NCBI RefSeq assembly: GCF_020682705.1
Contig: NZ_JAGTTN010000006.1
Location: 62,001 to 126,000 of the forward strand
DNA: 64,000 nt
Source: Microbacterium allomyrinae
GTDB lineage: Bacteria; Actinomycetota; Actinomycetes; Actinomycetales; Microbacteriaceae
Direction of reading: 5' to 3'
In this document: piece after piece, positions 1 to 9,948 of the stretch
Position numbering within the stretch: the stretch's first letter is position 1
How the letters are laid out: every line of letters begins with the position of its first letter
Program-made: the position numbers and the translations under genes
The notes under the pieces: model-generated
Told to the model about the DNA's origin: nothing
The model's database searches: none
The model's input: only the letters and a program-made list of their open reading frames with translations

Positions 1-3000
1 CGCGCGCCCCGACTGCTGCGCCCGCACCGACGCGGTGGTCTCGGCACGTCCGAATCGCTGGTCGCCCCACCACGACTCGACGCACAGCGTGAAGGTGTAC
101 TCGTTGCCGTCGGCGAGGCCCGGGAACGTCGCGACCGCCCCGTCGACCGACGTCGTGCAGCTCTGCCCTTCGCGCACGATGCCGTAGCGCAGCGTCGAAC
201 CGTCGCCGTTGAGGGTCGCGGTGGCCCGGCCGGTCACTGTGACCGTGCTTTCGCCGTCCGAGGCGGCGCTCAGCGCGAGCTGAGGCGACAGCGGTGCGCC
301 GACGCCGTTCGTCTGCACCGTGGTCGCCGCACCCGCCGCACTGCCGCCCAGGCCCGGAGGAAGCTCGAAGCGGGAGTAGGGCGTCACCGTGACGATGGCC
401 GCGGTGTTGGTGCCCACGCGGTACGAGGGCACGACGATGCGGGTGTCGTTGCGGCCGATCGGTACGCGGGCGAGCTCCCCGTCGGGGCTCGAGATCTCGA
501 AGCTGCCCGTCTCGCCGGGCTCGATGCCGTCGAGCACCAGCGAGACCACGCCGCCCTCGCCGGAGGTGACCACCGGGCGGGCGGTGATGCTCCTCGGGGC
601 CGGGGGCGTGTCGTACGCCCACGCGACCGTGCGGACGCTCGCCTTCGACTCGCCGACACCGTTGACGGCCCAGGCTTCATAGGTGCGCTGCTCGCCGTTG
701 GGCGCCGTGATCGGGGGGCACACGCCGACGGCGGTGCAGCGCGCGACCTCCTGGCCTGCGGAGCGGATGACGAAGCCGGCGAGTGCCGGGTACGCCAGGC
801 GTGCCTCTCCGGGGTCGACGCGCAGGGTCACCGTGCCGTCCGCATAGGACGCCTGCACCACGCTCGACGGAGCCTTCGGGAAGCCGAGCAGATCCAGCAG
901 CACCCGTCCGTCGCGCTCGGAGTTCGTCATACGGCCCTGCGCGTCGCGCACCGAGAACGTCGCGCTGCACGTCGCCCCCGGGGCGTCCTGCGTCCACGAC
1001 GCAGTCACCGACGTCGCCGACGCGACCTGGAAGCTCACCCCGACGCACGCACCGGCGGTGCGAACCCCGACCACCTCGAGCGGGGTGCGCGGCAGCGGGT
1101 TGACCTCTCCCTTCGCGCCGATGACCTGGATCATGCACGAGGAGCCGGCGGCCTGAGAACACTGCTGCGCGGTGGATCCGCCCTGCGGAAGCGTCGACGG
1201 CGCGGCGCCGACACGCAGGATGAGACGGGCGGAGGCGACCGCAGGGTGGCTCGTGACCGAGACGATCGCAGCCTCTTCGGCCCCGGGGACCGCCCGGTCG
1301 GCGCCCGTCACCGTGAGGAGGGAGCCCTCCTGCGTCACCTCGAACGCGGTGCCGCTGTGCTGGAGGTCGTAGACGATGCCGTCCCAGTCCTCGCGCAGCT
1401 GCCACGTGGTCATATTGCGCAGATCGAACGTCGCCGTCTCGCCCGGTCCCACCGTGACGGAACCGGGCCGGAGCTCCGGCTGCGGGTCGAGCGGATGCAC
1501 GACGATCGGCACCGACAGATACGTCCAGTCGTCCTGACCCACCAGACGCACCGGCACCTGGCAGGCATCCGCCCACGGCGCGCCGGCACCGGCCTCGTAA
1601 CGCACCGTGGATCCGGATTCGACCGCGCAGACCGCGTCGGCGCGGGCGCCCGAGACGCGCACCTCGGTGCCGACCTCGATCCGGCTGCCGCGCGGCCGGG
1701 CGACCAGCTCAGCCATGTCGAACGTCGTCGACTCGAGCTCCTGGACATCGGGCGCAGCCGTGCCCGCCCGGATCGTGAGCGCGAGATCGTCGTCGCCGGG
1801 CACCTTGAGGAACGCGTAGGTCGTGACCTCACCCGACGTTCCTTCGCCCGTGACCGCGAACGGGATGAGCCGGGTCGTGGCCGGAAGGGCACCGCGCAGC
1901 CGCGTGCCGTCGACCGACACCCCGTCGGCGTCGCCCCACAGCGAGACCTCGAGATCCGACACCTCACCGCCCGACCAGATCGCCTTGTCGGCGAGCACGT
2001 CGACGCCGCGGGGGAACTCGTCGCGCGACTCGACCGTGAGGATCGTGTCGGCGACCACCGGGTAGTCCGGCACCGTCTCACGCACCACCCTGACGACGAT
2101 CAGGCCGCGACCCGTGTTGCCCGACGTCGACTCGACGTCGTACAGGAACGACATCGTTGCGGGCTCGTCACCCGCCTCGATCACGACCGTGGCGTCGTCG
2201 ACCGTCTGGATGCGCGCGTCGAGGCGCGCGTAGTCGGGGTTCTCACTGCCGTCCAAGAGGGCTGTCGGGGCATCGGGGCGTATGTCGGTGAGCTGGAGAG
2301 TGCCCATCGTCGGATCGAGGTCGTTGGAGAGCGGACTCACCCGGATGGTGTTGCCCTCTCCTGCCTGCACCTGCACATAGTCGGTGAAGGTCACCGGGCT
2401 GGGATTCGCCTGGCCGTCGAGCACGCCCACGCGCACCGTGCCCTCGGCGGTCTCGCCGAACGCGTCGATCACCCGGTAGCGGAACGACGCCTGCCCGCTG
2501 TCGCCGGGGACGCTGGTGTAGAGGATCGAGGCGCCGTCGGCCGAGATCGTCGCCGAACCGCGCTCGGGCTGCGCCACGATGCGGTCGAGCGTGACGACGT
2601 CGCCGTCGGGGTCCATGCCGGACCCGTCGAACTCGATGAGGGAGGACTGCCCGCTCAGCACGCGCCCTTCGAGCGTGTCGGCGGTAGGCGCGCGGTTGGC
2701 GGCGTCGTCGATGACGCGCACGCGCACCGTCGCAGTGTCGGCGAGGGCGGGCGCACCTGTCGTGAACACCGAGTACTCGATCCCGTACTCCCCCGGCTCG
2801 CCGGGGGCGAGGTATCGCAGCACGTCGTCCGACGCGAAGGCGAGCGCCGCCCCGGACGAGGACGTCACCGAGGCCGGGTTGAGGGTGGGGCGCCCGCCGG
2901 CGGGCGAGATGTCGTTCTCGAGCACAGGGATGTCGATCTGCGCGCCGGCGCGCACGACGACGGTGTCGTCGACCGCGATCGGTGCGAGCTCGGGGGCGGG

Positions 3001-5391
3001 CGGGAGCAGATACACGGTGGCTTCGCCCACGACCCGCGCCCCGGCATCCTCGGAGCCGTCGCTCACGACGTACGACACCGTGCCGAGGCGGCCGGCCGCT
3101 CCGCTCGCGGTCGTCCCCGACACCCGGAGATGGTTCTGACCGACCGCGTCCACCGACAGCGACGCGCCGGCATCCGCCCGGGCGACGACGTCGCTGAGCA
3201 GCAGCACGCGCCTGGTCGGATTCGACACCGCGTCGAACACCTCGAGCGTGGCGTCTTCCTGGGGATGCACGAATGCCACGACCGGTGAGGTCGCCAGCTG
3301 CGCCGGCGCGTCCGCAGCGAGGAGTGTGATGCGCGCGGTGCCGGTGGCCTCGCTCACCCCGTCCGTCACGGTGAAGTCGACGCGGAACGTACCCGGATCC
3401 TTCGCGGTGAAGTCGAACGACGTCGATCCGCCCGCGGCCGTCGCCGTCGCCGTCGCGTCGTCGAGCACCCGAACGGAGTCGAGCGACACGGCGCCGGCAG
3501 TGCCGGTGACATGGTCGGCGACGTCGACCGTGATCCCCGACCCGACGGTGTCGACCACGGCGAAGGACTGCGCCTGGATCTGCGGCTGGGGCGACACCTT
3601 GACGATGAGGGACTTGACCGCGGTCTGGCCCTGGGTATCGGCGACCGTGACCGCCAGTTCGATGAGCTGCTCCCCGCCATCACCGCTGTCGCTGTGCTGG
3701 TACACCACCTCGCCGCCGGGTGTGGCCGCCACGGTGCCGGGGCCCGTCACGTTCTGCACGGACAGCAGCAGCAGCGGGTCGCCGTCGGGATCGACCCAGC
3801 CGGGCAGGACGGGCACCGTCACGGTGCCGCCGCGGGCGACCTCGGGCTGGGGCCATTCCACGAGGCAGCGTTCCACACCGCACCACTCGGGTGCGGTCTC
3901 GACGGAGGGGGGCGCCACGGTGAGCGTGACGGTGGTCGGCTCCGACAGCAGCCCGTTCGCGGTGGTGCCGTCGGCGACCGCATAGGAGAAGGATGCCGAC
4001 CCGCTCGCGCCCGGCTCGACGCGTACCGCGAACCGCTGTCCGTCGTCGGTGATCGTCACGGTCCCGAATCCGGGATCGAGACCGGTGACCGACGTCGGAT
4101 CGATCGCGAGCACATCCTCGTTGGGATCGTGGTCGTTCATCAGCACCGGCAGAGTCACGAGGCTTCCGGCGCGCACGCCGAAGGCGTCGGGCTCGGCGAT
4201 CGGAGGCTTCGGGTCGAGCACGACCTGCAGCTGCTCCTCGCTGGGGACGGCGTCGGGGTCGGTGCGGTCGTCGAGAGACCAGTCCTGACTCGAGGCGATG
4301 AGTGCGCCGTCGGGCACCGACCAGGCCCACCCCGACCGGGTCTCGTTCAGGATCACGGCGGAGTCGCTCGCGACGAAGACCGGTCGCAGCTGATCGGGCA
4401 TCGTCCCTGCGGCGTAGTCGAGGGCCACGGTCTCGCCGCCCGATCGCCACAGCAGCCCGTCGGCATCGCCCTGCGGCAGCCACGCGGCGAAGGTCTCGCC
4501 GTCGTGGGGGATCGGCTGGGCCGGGGTGCCCAGCACGGTCCCGTTGCCCGCGCCGACCTCTACATCCATCTCGGACCCGTCGGACGGCACGCGCACGAGC
4601 GAGGTGTCGTCGGCGAGGAAGATGTCGGTGCCCGTGGCGTCGGGCCGGCCCACCACCACGGTTCCCGTCGTCGGGGCCGAGGCCGCGGCATCCGCTCCTC
4701 GCAGCCACACGTCGCCGTCCTCGGTGTCGACGACCGCCCAGGTGTCGCCCGCCGCGGTGATCGCGGGCGACGCGATCGTCTGGGTGTCGAGCGCATCGCG
4801 GGCGCGCACCGAGGACTGGCGGATGTCGTAGCGCAGCACCGACCCGTCGGCGCGCGAGTACGCGAAGAGCACTCCGCGGTCGTCGAGGGCGATCGCATCG
4901 GCCGCGTACTGCGGGGCGTCCTCGTCGTCCGTGGCGAACGGGTCGAGCTGTGCGGCGGATCCGGCCGACAGCAGGCCCGCGAACACGGCGCCCGAGTCGG
5001 TCAGATAGGCCACGAAGTCGCCCGCGGTGACGACGTCGGTCGTTCCCGGAGGCGTCGAGGCGGAACTCTGCAGGGCCTCCTCGTCGATGTCGGCGGGCAT
5101 CGTCTCGTCGATGCGGGTCAGCTTGGAGTAGCTGTCGCTGAACAGATAGGCGGCGTCACCCGTCTGCACCACCTGATCGGGGTTGCTGATGCTGCGCACC
5201 GTGTCGAGCTCTCCGACCGACGTGTTGATACGCGCATAGCGGCGCCCCTCACCGGTCTGCAGTGCCCACACCGAGGTGTCGACCTCGGGGGTCTCCTGCG
5301 CGTCGAGGCCGGGCCAGACGACGCTCGCGCCGATCACCACCGCGACGGCGGCTCCCGCTGCGACCAGTCCGGCGAGCGTCCGGCGACGCAT
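1..5391 (-). CDS. Giant Ig-like/fibronectin-repeat surface protein, 3' end outside window
   Basis: The frame is open from an ATG at 5391-5389 to the window edge, giving 1797 codons with no stop, so the C-terminus is missing. Residues about 5-27 form a signal-anchor segment after a basic MRRR start. Residues about 30-390 are rich in short beta-strand repeats and look propeller-like. From about 390 onward there are repeated Ig/cadherin-like units with phrases such as 'LMNDHDPNEDV' and 'DPDGDPL', and fibronectin-III-like units near the end. The product is probably a membrane-tethered, mostly extracellular protein. Its start overlaps the stop of the upstream kinase gene by one base (TGATG), so the two are probably translated together, and the protein may be a partner or substrate of the kinase (inference). 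Ligand and exact role are unknown. Confidence 0.85.
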   Translation of the reverse strand, partial: MRRRTLAGLVAAGAAVAVVIGASVVWPGLDAQETPEVDTSVWALQTGEGRRYARINTSVGELDTVRSISNPDQVVQTGDAAYLFSDSYSKLTRIDETMPADIDEEALQSSASTPPGTTDVVTAGDFVAYLTDSGAVFAGLLSAGSAAQLDPFATDDEDAPQYAADAIALDDRGVLFAYSRADGSVLRYDIRQSSVRARDALDTQTIASPAITAAGDTWAVVDTEDGDVWLRGADAAASAPTTGTVVVGRPDATGTDIFLADDTSLVRVPSDGSEMDVEVGAGNGTVLGTPAQPIPHDGETFAAWLPQGDADGLLWRSGGETVALDYAAGTMPDQLRPVFVASDSAVILNETRSGWAWSVPDGALIASSQDWSLDDRTDPDAVPSEEQLQVVLDPKPPIAEPDAFGVRAGSLVTLPVLMNDHDPNEDVLAIDPTSVTGLDPGFGTVTITDDGQRFAVRVEPGASGSASFSYAVADGTTANGLLSEPTTVTLTVAPPSVETAPEWCGVERCLVEWPQPEVARGGTVTVPVLPGWVDPDGDPLLLLSVQNVTGPGTVAATPGGEVVYQHSDSGDGGEQLIELAVTVADTQGQTAVKSLIVKVSPQPQIQAQSFAVVDTVGSGITVDVADHVTGTAGAVSLDSVRVLDDATATATAAGGSTSFDFTAKDPGTFRVDFTVTDGVSEATGTARITLLAADAPAQLATSPVVAFVHPQEDATLEVFDAVSNPTRRVLLLSDVVARADAGASLSVDAVGQNHLRVSGTTASGAAGRLGTVSYVVSDGSEDAGARVVGEATVYLLPPAPELAPIAVDDTVVVRAGAQIDIPVLENDISPAGGRPTLNPASVTSSSGAALAFASDDVLRYLAPGEPGEYGIEYSVFTTGAPALADTATVRVRVIDDAANRAPTADTLEGRVLSGQSSLIEFDGSGMDPDGDVVTLDRIVAQPERGSATISADGASILYTSVPGDSGQASFRYRVIDAFGETAEGTVRVGVLDGQANPSPVTFTDYVQVQAGEGNTIRVSPLSNDLDPTMGTLQLTDIRPDAPTALLDGSENPDYARLDARIQTVDDATVVIEAGDEPATMSFLYDVESTSGNTGRGLIVVRVVRETVPDYPVVADTILTVESRDEFPRGVDVLADKAIWSGGEVSDLEVSLWGDADGVSVDGTRLRGALPATTRLIPFAVTGEGTSGEVTTYAFLKVPGDDDLALTIRAGTAAPDVQELESTTFDMAELVARPRGSRIEVGTEVRVSGARADAVCAVESGSTVRYEAGAGAPWADACQVPVRLVGQDDWTYLSVPIVVHPLDPQPELRPGSVTVGPGETATFDLRNMTTWQLREDWDGIVYDLQHSGTAFEVTQEGSLLTVTGADRAVPGAEEAAIVSVTSHPAVASARLILRVGAAPSTLPQGGSTAQQCSQAAGSSCMIQVIGAKGEVNPLPRTPLEVVGVRTAGACVGVSFQVASATSVTASWTQDAPGATCSATFSVRDAQGRMTNSERDGRVLLDLLGFPKAPSSVVQASYADGTVTLRVDPGEARLAYPALAGFVIRSAGQEVARCTAVGVCPPITAPNGEQRTYEAWAVNGVGESKASVRTVAWAYDTPPAPRSITARPVVTSGEGGVVSLVLDGIEPGETGSFEISSPDGELARVPIGRNDTRIVVPSYRVGTNTAAIVTVTPYSRFELPPGLGGSAAGAATTVQTNGVGAPLSPQLALSAASDGESTVTVTGRATATLNGDGSTLRYGIVREGQSCTTSVDGAVATFPGLADGNEYTFTLCVESWWGDQRFGRAETTASVRAQQSGRA

Positions 5392-6527
5392 CAGAGCGCC
5401 CCCATGATCAGCAGGGCGGCGACCACCGCGCCGACGCCCAGCACCATGCCGGCGCCGATGCCGACGGCCCAGGGCAGAACGCTCTGCCGCGACCGGGCGG
5501 GAGCCGAGAACTCGGTGTCCTCGTCACGCGCGAGAGAGGCGACGCCCGCGCCCGCACGCAGCTTGCGAGACGTGGGGCGCTCGACGTGCGAACGCCCGGG
5601 TCCGCGCAGGGCCGAGTCCGCGAAGTCGACCGGGACGGATGCCGGCGCCCAGTCCGCCTCGGGGATCTCGAGCGGCGTGGGAGAGCGGCCCAGTTCGACC
5701 TGCACCGCGTGCAGCGCCTCGGCGAAGGCGCGGGCCGACGGCTGCCGTCGTCCGGGATCGCGACTCATGGCGGTGGCCAGCACCCGCTGCAGGGACGCGG
5801 GCACATCGGTGCGGGGGATCTCGACGTAGCTCGCGCGCGCGATCCGCTGTCGCAGCAGATCCTTCGTGTTCTGCCCGCGCTCGCGGCGCTCGAACGGGCT
5901 GTGCCCGGCCAGCAGCGAGTACACCGTCGCGCCGAGACTCCACACCTCGCTGGTGACGGTGCCCGCCGTCTGTTCGGCGATCACCTCGGGAGCACTCCAC
6001 GGGATCGACATCGCGAGGACCTCGTCGGCGGACTTTCGCTGCAGGGACGACGAGATGCCGAAGTCGGCGAGCACCGGCGTGCCGAAGGTGGTGATGAGGA
6101 TGTTGCTCGGCTTGACGTCGCGGTGCACCAGTCCGGCACGGTGTGCGGACTCCAGCGCGCTCGCCATGCGCACGCCGATCACGAGCACCTCTTCGACCGG
6201 GATGCGCTCGACCCGGTAGCGCTGCGCGAGCGACCCGGGGCAGTACTCCATGACGATGTAGGGGCGACCGTCGGCCGAGATGCTCGCCTGATACACCGTC
6301 ACGATCGACGGGTGGGCGGAGAGGTGGGCGAGGACATCGGCCTCGGCGTTGAACATGCGGCGCAGCTCGGGGTCGCGCACGTCGCTCGGCATGACCTTCA
6401 CCGCCACGTTGCGACGAGGCATGTCCTGCTCGTAGAGGAAGACATCGGCGAAGCCGCCCGACCCGAGCGGACGGATGTAGGCGAGCCCGGGAAGGATGGG
6501 GGGCGCCGAGGGAAGCCGTGTAGCCAC
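5391..6527 (-). CDS. Membrane-anchored serine/threonine protein kinase (PknB-like)
   Basis: This 378-residue Hanks-type kinase has a glycine loop GSGGFADV near residues 22-29, the catalytic lysine K44 in VAVKV, HRDVKPSN at 135-142 with D137 as catalytic base, and DFG at 155-157. An APE-type motif follows. The C-terminus (about 350-378) is a single hydrophobic segment with almost nothing outside, so no PASTA or other sensor domain is attached. I chose the GTG start at 6527 because AGGAGGT lies 3 nt upstream and the kinase domain begins soon after. Longer in-frame extensions add a low-complexity stretch without domain support. It sits directly upstream of the giant Ig-like protein with overlapping stop and start codons, which suggests it signals from that surface protein or phosphorylates it (inference). 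Confidence 0.9.
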   Translation of the reverse strand: MATRLPSAPPILPGLAYIRPLGSGGFADVFLYEQDMPRRNVAVKVMPSDVRDPELRRMFNAEADVLAHLSAHPSIVTVYQASISADGRPYIVMEYCPGSLAQRYRVERIPVEEVLVIGVRMASALESAHRAGLVHRDVKPSNILITTFGTPVLADFGISSSLQRKSADEVLAMSIPWSAPEVIAEQTAGTVTSEVWSLGATVYSLLAGHSPFERRERGQNTKDLLRQRIARASYVEIPRTDVPASLQRVLATAMSRDPGRRQPSARAFAEALHAVQVELGRSPTPLEIPEADWAPASVPVDFADSALRGPGRSHVERPTSRKLRAGAGVASLARDEDTEFSAPARSRQSVLPWAVGIGAGMVLGVGAVVAALLIMGAL

Positions 6528-6655
6528 CGCACCTCCTGCGTGCCGATACCCCGAGAACGACGGATGCCGACGATGCAGCAAACCCGGCCATGCTAACAAA
6601 GCCGCCTCGGAATCTGGGACCAGACCCGGAGCGGTGTGGACAACGCTCGCCGGCG

Positions 6656-7336
6656 TCAGCCGTCGCGCGGATCGTGCGGGTCGAACGGGGCGTCGAGGAA
6701 GCTCGTCAGATCGGCGAGCATCGCCTCGATCTGCGGTTCGACGAACTCCGCGATCGCTGCCTGGATGCGCAGGCGGTGGTGCAGCAGGATCGTGCACACC
6801 TCGCGCCCCACCATGTTCGCGTAGTCGTCGGCGAGGCCGACCTCTTGACGCAGAGCCGCCTTCGCCTCGTCGCTCAGCGGAGGAAGCGCCGGAACGACGG
6901 CGTCGGCTTCCTGTTCGAGCCCGGCGATGGTGAACAGGAACGGCGCGCCCGGCACGGGGTCGGGATCCAGCGGCAGCCCCTCGAACTCGGGGTCGAGTCC
7001 CTCAGCGGGGCGGTACGGCCGCGTGCCGTTGCGTGCAGCCTGCTGGTCGAGCTCGGCCTGCAGCATGGGAAGGTTCAGTGCCGTGTACGCGGCCACCGCG
7101 CGGTCGACGATCGTCTTGATGCGCGTGGACAGCCCGTGCTGCACGCCATGCGGCACGTCGGCGCCGAGACCGGCCGCAGACAGCACCGGTGACCCGAAAC
7201 AACGGCGGCAGGGAGCGATGCGCCCGCGGTGGGTCGCCGGCTCCCACCGGGGCAACCAGACCAGCCAGGCGTCCACCGCCTGGCTCACCTGCGTCTCGAG
7301 CGAACGCTCCACGTGCTCCACGGTAGTACCCGGCAT
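6656..7336 (-). CDS. Hypothetical protein, 226 aa
   Basis: This is an acidic, mostly helical protein with no signal peptide or membrane span that I recognise. It contains a CRRC pair near residues 43-46 that could bind metal or form a disulfide, and a proline-rich segment in the middle. No family is recognised. It is the only sensible frame here and shows normal codon use. An alternative GTG start at 7312 is preceded by TACCGT seven bases upstream, the same arrangement found before several other genes in this window, so the protein may begin eight residues later. It lies in the same direction as the kinase gene, 128 nt upstream of it. Confidence 0.7.
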   Translation of the reverse strand: MPGTTVEHVERSLETQVSQAVDAWLVWLPRWEPATHRGRIAPCRRCFGSPVLSAAGLGADVPHGVQHGLSTRIKTIVDRAVAAYTALNLPMLQAELDQQAARNGTRPYRPAEGLDPEFEGLPLDPDPVPGAPFLFTIAGLEQEADAVVPALPPLSDEAKAALRQEVGLADDYANMVGREVCTILLHHRLRIQAAIAEFVEPQIEAMLADLTSFLDAPFDPHDPRDG

Positions 7337-7384
7337 CCGATTCCGCCCGGATTTCTGCGGATCGAACCCTCCGGACGACGTCGG

Positions 7385-7930
7385 CTACTCGTCGTACTCG
7401 TCCTCCCACGGCCACCGCGGGCGATGCGCCCGGGTGCGGACGAGGGCGATGCCCGACCACGCGCAGACGAACGCGGCGCCGGCGATGACCAGCCCGAACC
7501 ACGATGTGGCGAGCCGGCCGGCGATCGCCGTGGCGACGGCCAGGTCGGAACCCGTCACGAGGGCGGCCAGCCACACTCCGCCGATGTAGGCCAGGAAGCA
7601 GGCCACGGTCGTCCACGCGGCTCCCCAGAACGACGGATGCCGCGTGCTCGCGGCATCCGCGTCGGCAGGGCCGGACCCGGGCACAGCCGTGCCTCCGCCG
7701 CCTCCGCCGATCGCCGCCCAGAGACCGGCCGCGAAGGCGAGTGTGGCCAGGACCATCCCCGTGATGCCGGGCGTCTGACCCAGGCCCGGCGTCGCGATGA
7801 CATCCTGGCCTGTCACGAGACTCGTCATGCCGAGACCGAAGATGGCCAGGGCGACGAATCCCATCGTCGCGAAGGCGAGCGCCGTGAGAGGGCGGACCTG
7901 TCCGCCATTGCGCCCCGGCGCCGAGGACAT
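7385..7930 (-). CDS. Small integral membrane protein, 181 aa
   Basis: Four hydrophobic segments are visible, at about residues 17-36, 56-76, 100-122 and 136-160. A glycine-rich cytoplasmic or external loop lies between the second and third, and the tail is highly acidic (EDEYDE). The ATG at 7930 directly abuts the TAG of the upstream membrane-protein gene at 7931-7933, so the two are very likely co-translated. No named family is recognised. The pairing of two small multi-spanning proteins suggests they act together in the membrane. Confidence 0.75.
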   Translation of the reverse strand: MSSAPGRNGGQVRPLTALAFATMGFVALAIFGLGMTSLVTGQDVIATPGLGQTPGITGMVLATLAFAAGLWAAIGGGGGGTAVPGSGPADADAASTRHPSFWGAAWTTVACFLAYIGGVWLAALVTGSDLAVATAIAGRLATSWFGLVIAGAAFVCAWSGIALVRTRAHRPRWPWEDEYDE

Positions 7931-8959
7931 CTACGGACGGACGAGCTGCGGCCCGGCCTCGAGGGTGCGCTCGTACTCGCGCTGCGCCTCGACGTTGAGC
8001 TCGGTCACGCGCTTTCCGCGCGCGGCGGCCCAGGCGCCGAACCAGATCGTGAGCTCGCGCGCGATGACGAACGCCGCGATCGCGAGCGGGGCGAGCAGCT
8101 CCGCCTCGACCAGCGTCGCGCCTTCGCTGGCGGTCAGCGTCCAGAACGGGGCCTGGAAGAGAGCGCCGAGGATGTGCCCGCCGTATGCGGCGACGCCGAC
8201 CAGAAGGCCGAAGATCACCCAGGCGCCCCAGCGTCCGCGGTTGATGATGGCGCCGAGCAGCCAGAACGCGATGAAGAACACGACCACCGGGACCCACAGC
8301 GACCACGTGCTGAGAGCTGTGAGGGCCGTCGAGCCGACGTTCTCGCCGGTGACGTCGCCGGCCAGCGCACCGAATCCGAGCCACGCGCCGAGGTACAGGA
8401 CGGCGAACGACAGTGCTGCGAGCAGGCCGATCGCGCCGACGGCGGCACGGTTGCCGCGCGGATGCGGAGCCTCGGGAGCCTGGACGAAGATGGGCTGCGG
8501 CGCGTAGGCGGTCGCAGCGACGACACCCGCGGTTGCGGGGTCGATGACCGGCTCGCTCGGGGTGACGACGGGGGCGACGACCACGGTCGGCGCCTCGTCA
8601 GCGGCCGAGGTGTACACCGCGGTGTCGGCGGCGGCACTCTGGTAGTCGAGCGACGAGGCCTCGGGCGAGTCCCACGGATCCGGCTCAGCCGCGGGTGCCG
8701 CGACGGCCGCCTCGGCGGGAGCGTCTGTCTGGGCAGCGCTCGGGGCGGGGGTCTCGCTCACGACGATCGGTTCCTGCTCTGCGGGGGTGGCGGGCTGGTC
8801 TGCGGCGGCACTCTCGGTCGACTCGGCGTCGGCATCGGCGACGGCCTCGCGACCGGCGGCCTCGGCCTCGGCAAGGCCTTCCTGAGCGCGCCCGACCACG
8901 TCGTCGACGTCACCGGGCTCTTCGACGGGTTCGCCGTAGGTCGACTGGGGGTCACTCAT
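7931..8959 (-). CDS. Membrane protein with long acidic Ala/Glu/Pro-rich N-terminal region
   Basis: The protein has about 342 residues. Residues 1 to about 150 are low-complexity and rich in Ala, Glu, Asp and Pro, typical of a disordered cytoplasmic tail. They are followed by about four hydrophobic segments and a charged C-terminus. I chose the ATG at 8959 because GAGGAG stands eight bases upstream; a GTG three codons earlier is possible. It forms a pair with the adjacent four-span protein. No domain is recognised, and annotations such as transporter would be guesswork. Confidence 0.75.
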   Translation of the reverse strand: MSDPQSTYGEPVEEPGDVDDVVGRAQEGLAEAEAAGREAVADADAESTESAAADQPATPAEQEPIVVSETPAPSAAQTDAPAEAAVAAPAAEPDPWDSPEASSLDYQSAAADTAVYTSAADEAPTVVVAPVVTPSEPVIDPATAGVVAATAYAPQPIFVQAPEAPHPRGNRAAVGAIGLLAALSFAVLYLGAWLGFGALAGDVTGENVGSTALTALSTWSLWVPVVVFFIAFWLLGAIINRGRWGAWVIFGLLVGVAAYGGHILGALFQAPFWTLTASEGATLVEAELLAPLAIAAFVIARELTIWFGAWAAARGKRVTELNVEAQREYERTLEAGPQLVRP

Positions 8960-9191
8960 CGCGGGCACTCCTCACGCGGGGCCAGATCCCCACAGTGCGA
9001 GGGTAACCCCCGCATCGGCGCCTGTGACGGAGGCATGCCGAGCGATTCTCGGGCGCACGCGCAGAGAACCGCGGGCGATCCTCCCCCGGCCCGCTCCACA
9101 CCTGCACCGTCTTCTGGCGCGATGACATCCTCATCGACACCGCGACTCCCACCCGGCACCGTCCGGGTTCACGGCCGCGATCGTCGAGAGC

Positions 9192-9215
9192 GTCTACGGC
9201 TGATCAGCCGTAGAC
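9192..9215 (-). terminator. 24-bp perfect palindrome at gene end
   Basis: Positions 9192-9215 are a perfect palindrome centred between 9203 and 9204. It spans the last codons and stop of the gene ending at 9204. The transcript of that gene would fold it into a tight hairpin without a U-tract, which is a common form of intrinsic terminator or 3' stabiliser in high-GC actinobacteria. Confidence 0.55.
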
Positions 9216-9821
9216 ATTCCTGTCGAGGCGCGCGCCGTAGCCGTCGGGGTGCCACTCGGTCTCGACGCTCGCGAGCCACATCCCGTCGCGGAAGCTGTGC
9301 TCCTCGACGACGCTGCCCTGCGTCCGCGTGCACACGACCTGCGCGTCGTTCGACTCGCATGCGAATCCCTGCCCGCGCAGTGCCGCGTCGGCGATGCCCA
9401 CAGCGTCGTCACCCACACGCGACAGCGTCGTGACGATGCTGCCGCCGGTCTCCAGCCGCCACTGGCACGTCACCAGCACCTCGGGAGCCAGGGCATCGGT
9501 GAGCGAGGTCACCTCGGTGACCGGAGCCGTCACCGTCTGATTCAGCAAGGCGGCCCGGTTCCAGACGAGCTCGTTCCACAGCTCGTCCGGGTACAGCGTG
9601 CGGCAGTCGATCGCCCCGCCCGCGATCGCCAGCTGTGCGGGCGTCTCGCTGGGGGCGACGGCCGGCTGGGGTTCGGTCGATCGACGCAGCGAGTCGCCGA
9701 GCCACGCGACAGTGACCGGGATCATCGGCAGAGACAGCCACACCAGCGCCCCCACGATCGCCGCGCACACGAGGCCTGCGGGCACGGCGATCCACGAGTT
9801 GCGACCGCCGACGCGTGCCAT
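9204..9821 (-). CDS. Hypothetical single-span, probably exported protein, 205 aa
   Basis: An N-terminal hydrophobic segment (about residues 10-36, after a short basic start) is followed by a soluble region of about 165 residues with three or four cysteines, consistent with an anchored extracytoplasmic domain. There is no lipobox cysteine. The ATG at 9821 has GGAGGT seven bases upstream; a GTG nine bases earlier is less likely. No family is recognised. It follows rpoC in the same direction but beyond a strong hairpin, so it is probably transcribed separately. Confidence 0.7.
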   Translation of the reverse strand: MARVGGRNSWIAVPAGLVCAAIVGALVWLSLPMIPVTVAWLGDSLRRSTEPQPAVAPSETPAQLAIAGGAIDCRTLYPDELWNELVWNRAALLNQTVTAPVTEVTSLTDALAPEVLVTCQWRLETGGSIVTTLSRVGDDAVGIADAALRGQGFACESNDAQVVCTRTQGSVVEEHSFRDGMWLASVETEWHPDGYGARLDRNVYG

Positions 9822-9887
9822 GGCCCCCACCTCCGATCCAACGGTAAACCGCGACGACCGGATGCCACTGCGCGACGCGCAGCACGA

Positions 9888-9918
9888 CGAAGGGCCCCGG
9901 CGGAACCGGAGCCCTTCG
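9888..9918 (-). terminator. Intrinsic terminator downstream of rpoC
   Basis: A 13-bp GC-rich stem (9888-9900 with 9906-9918) has one mismatch and a five-base loop. It lies about 120 nt past the rpoC stop, where the rpoBC transcript would be expected to end. Confidence 0.7.
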
Positions 9919-9948
9919 TGTGCGTCCGAGCTATCGGACGAGAGCCTG

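Noticed and set aside
1246..5829. Long plus-strand frames of 680 and 772 codons opposite the Ig-like gene
   Set aside because: The minus frame shows continuous Ig-like repeats and a signal segment, while the plus frames show none and are Arg/Gly/His-rich.
8960..9203. Small gene in the gap between the membrane-protein gene and the 9204-9821 gene
   Set aside because: The frames present are Arg/Pro-rich with no ribosome binding site, and the gap looks non-coding.
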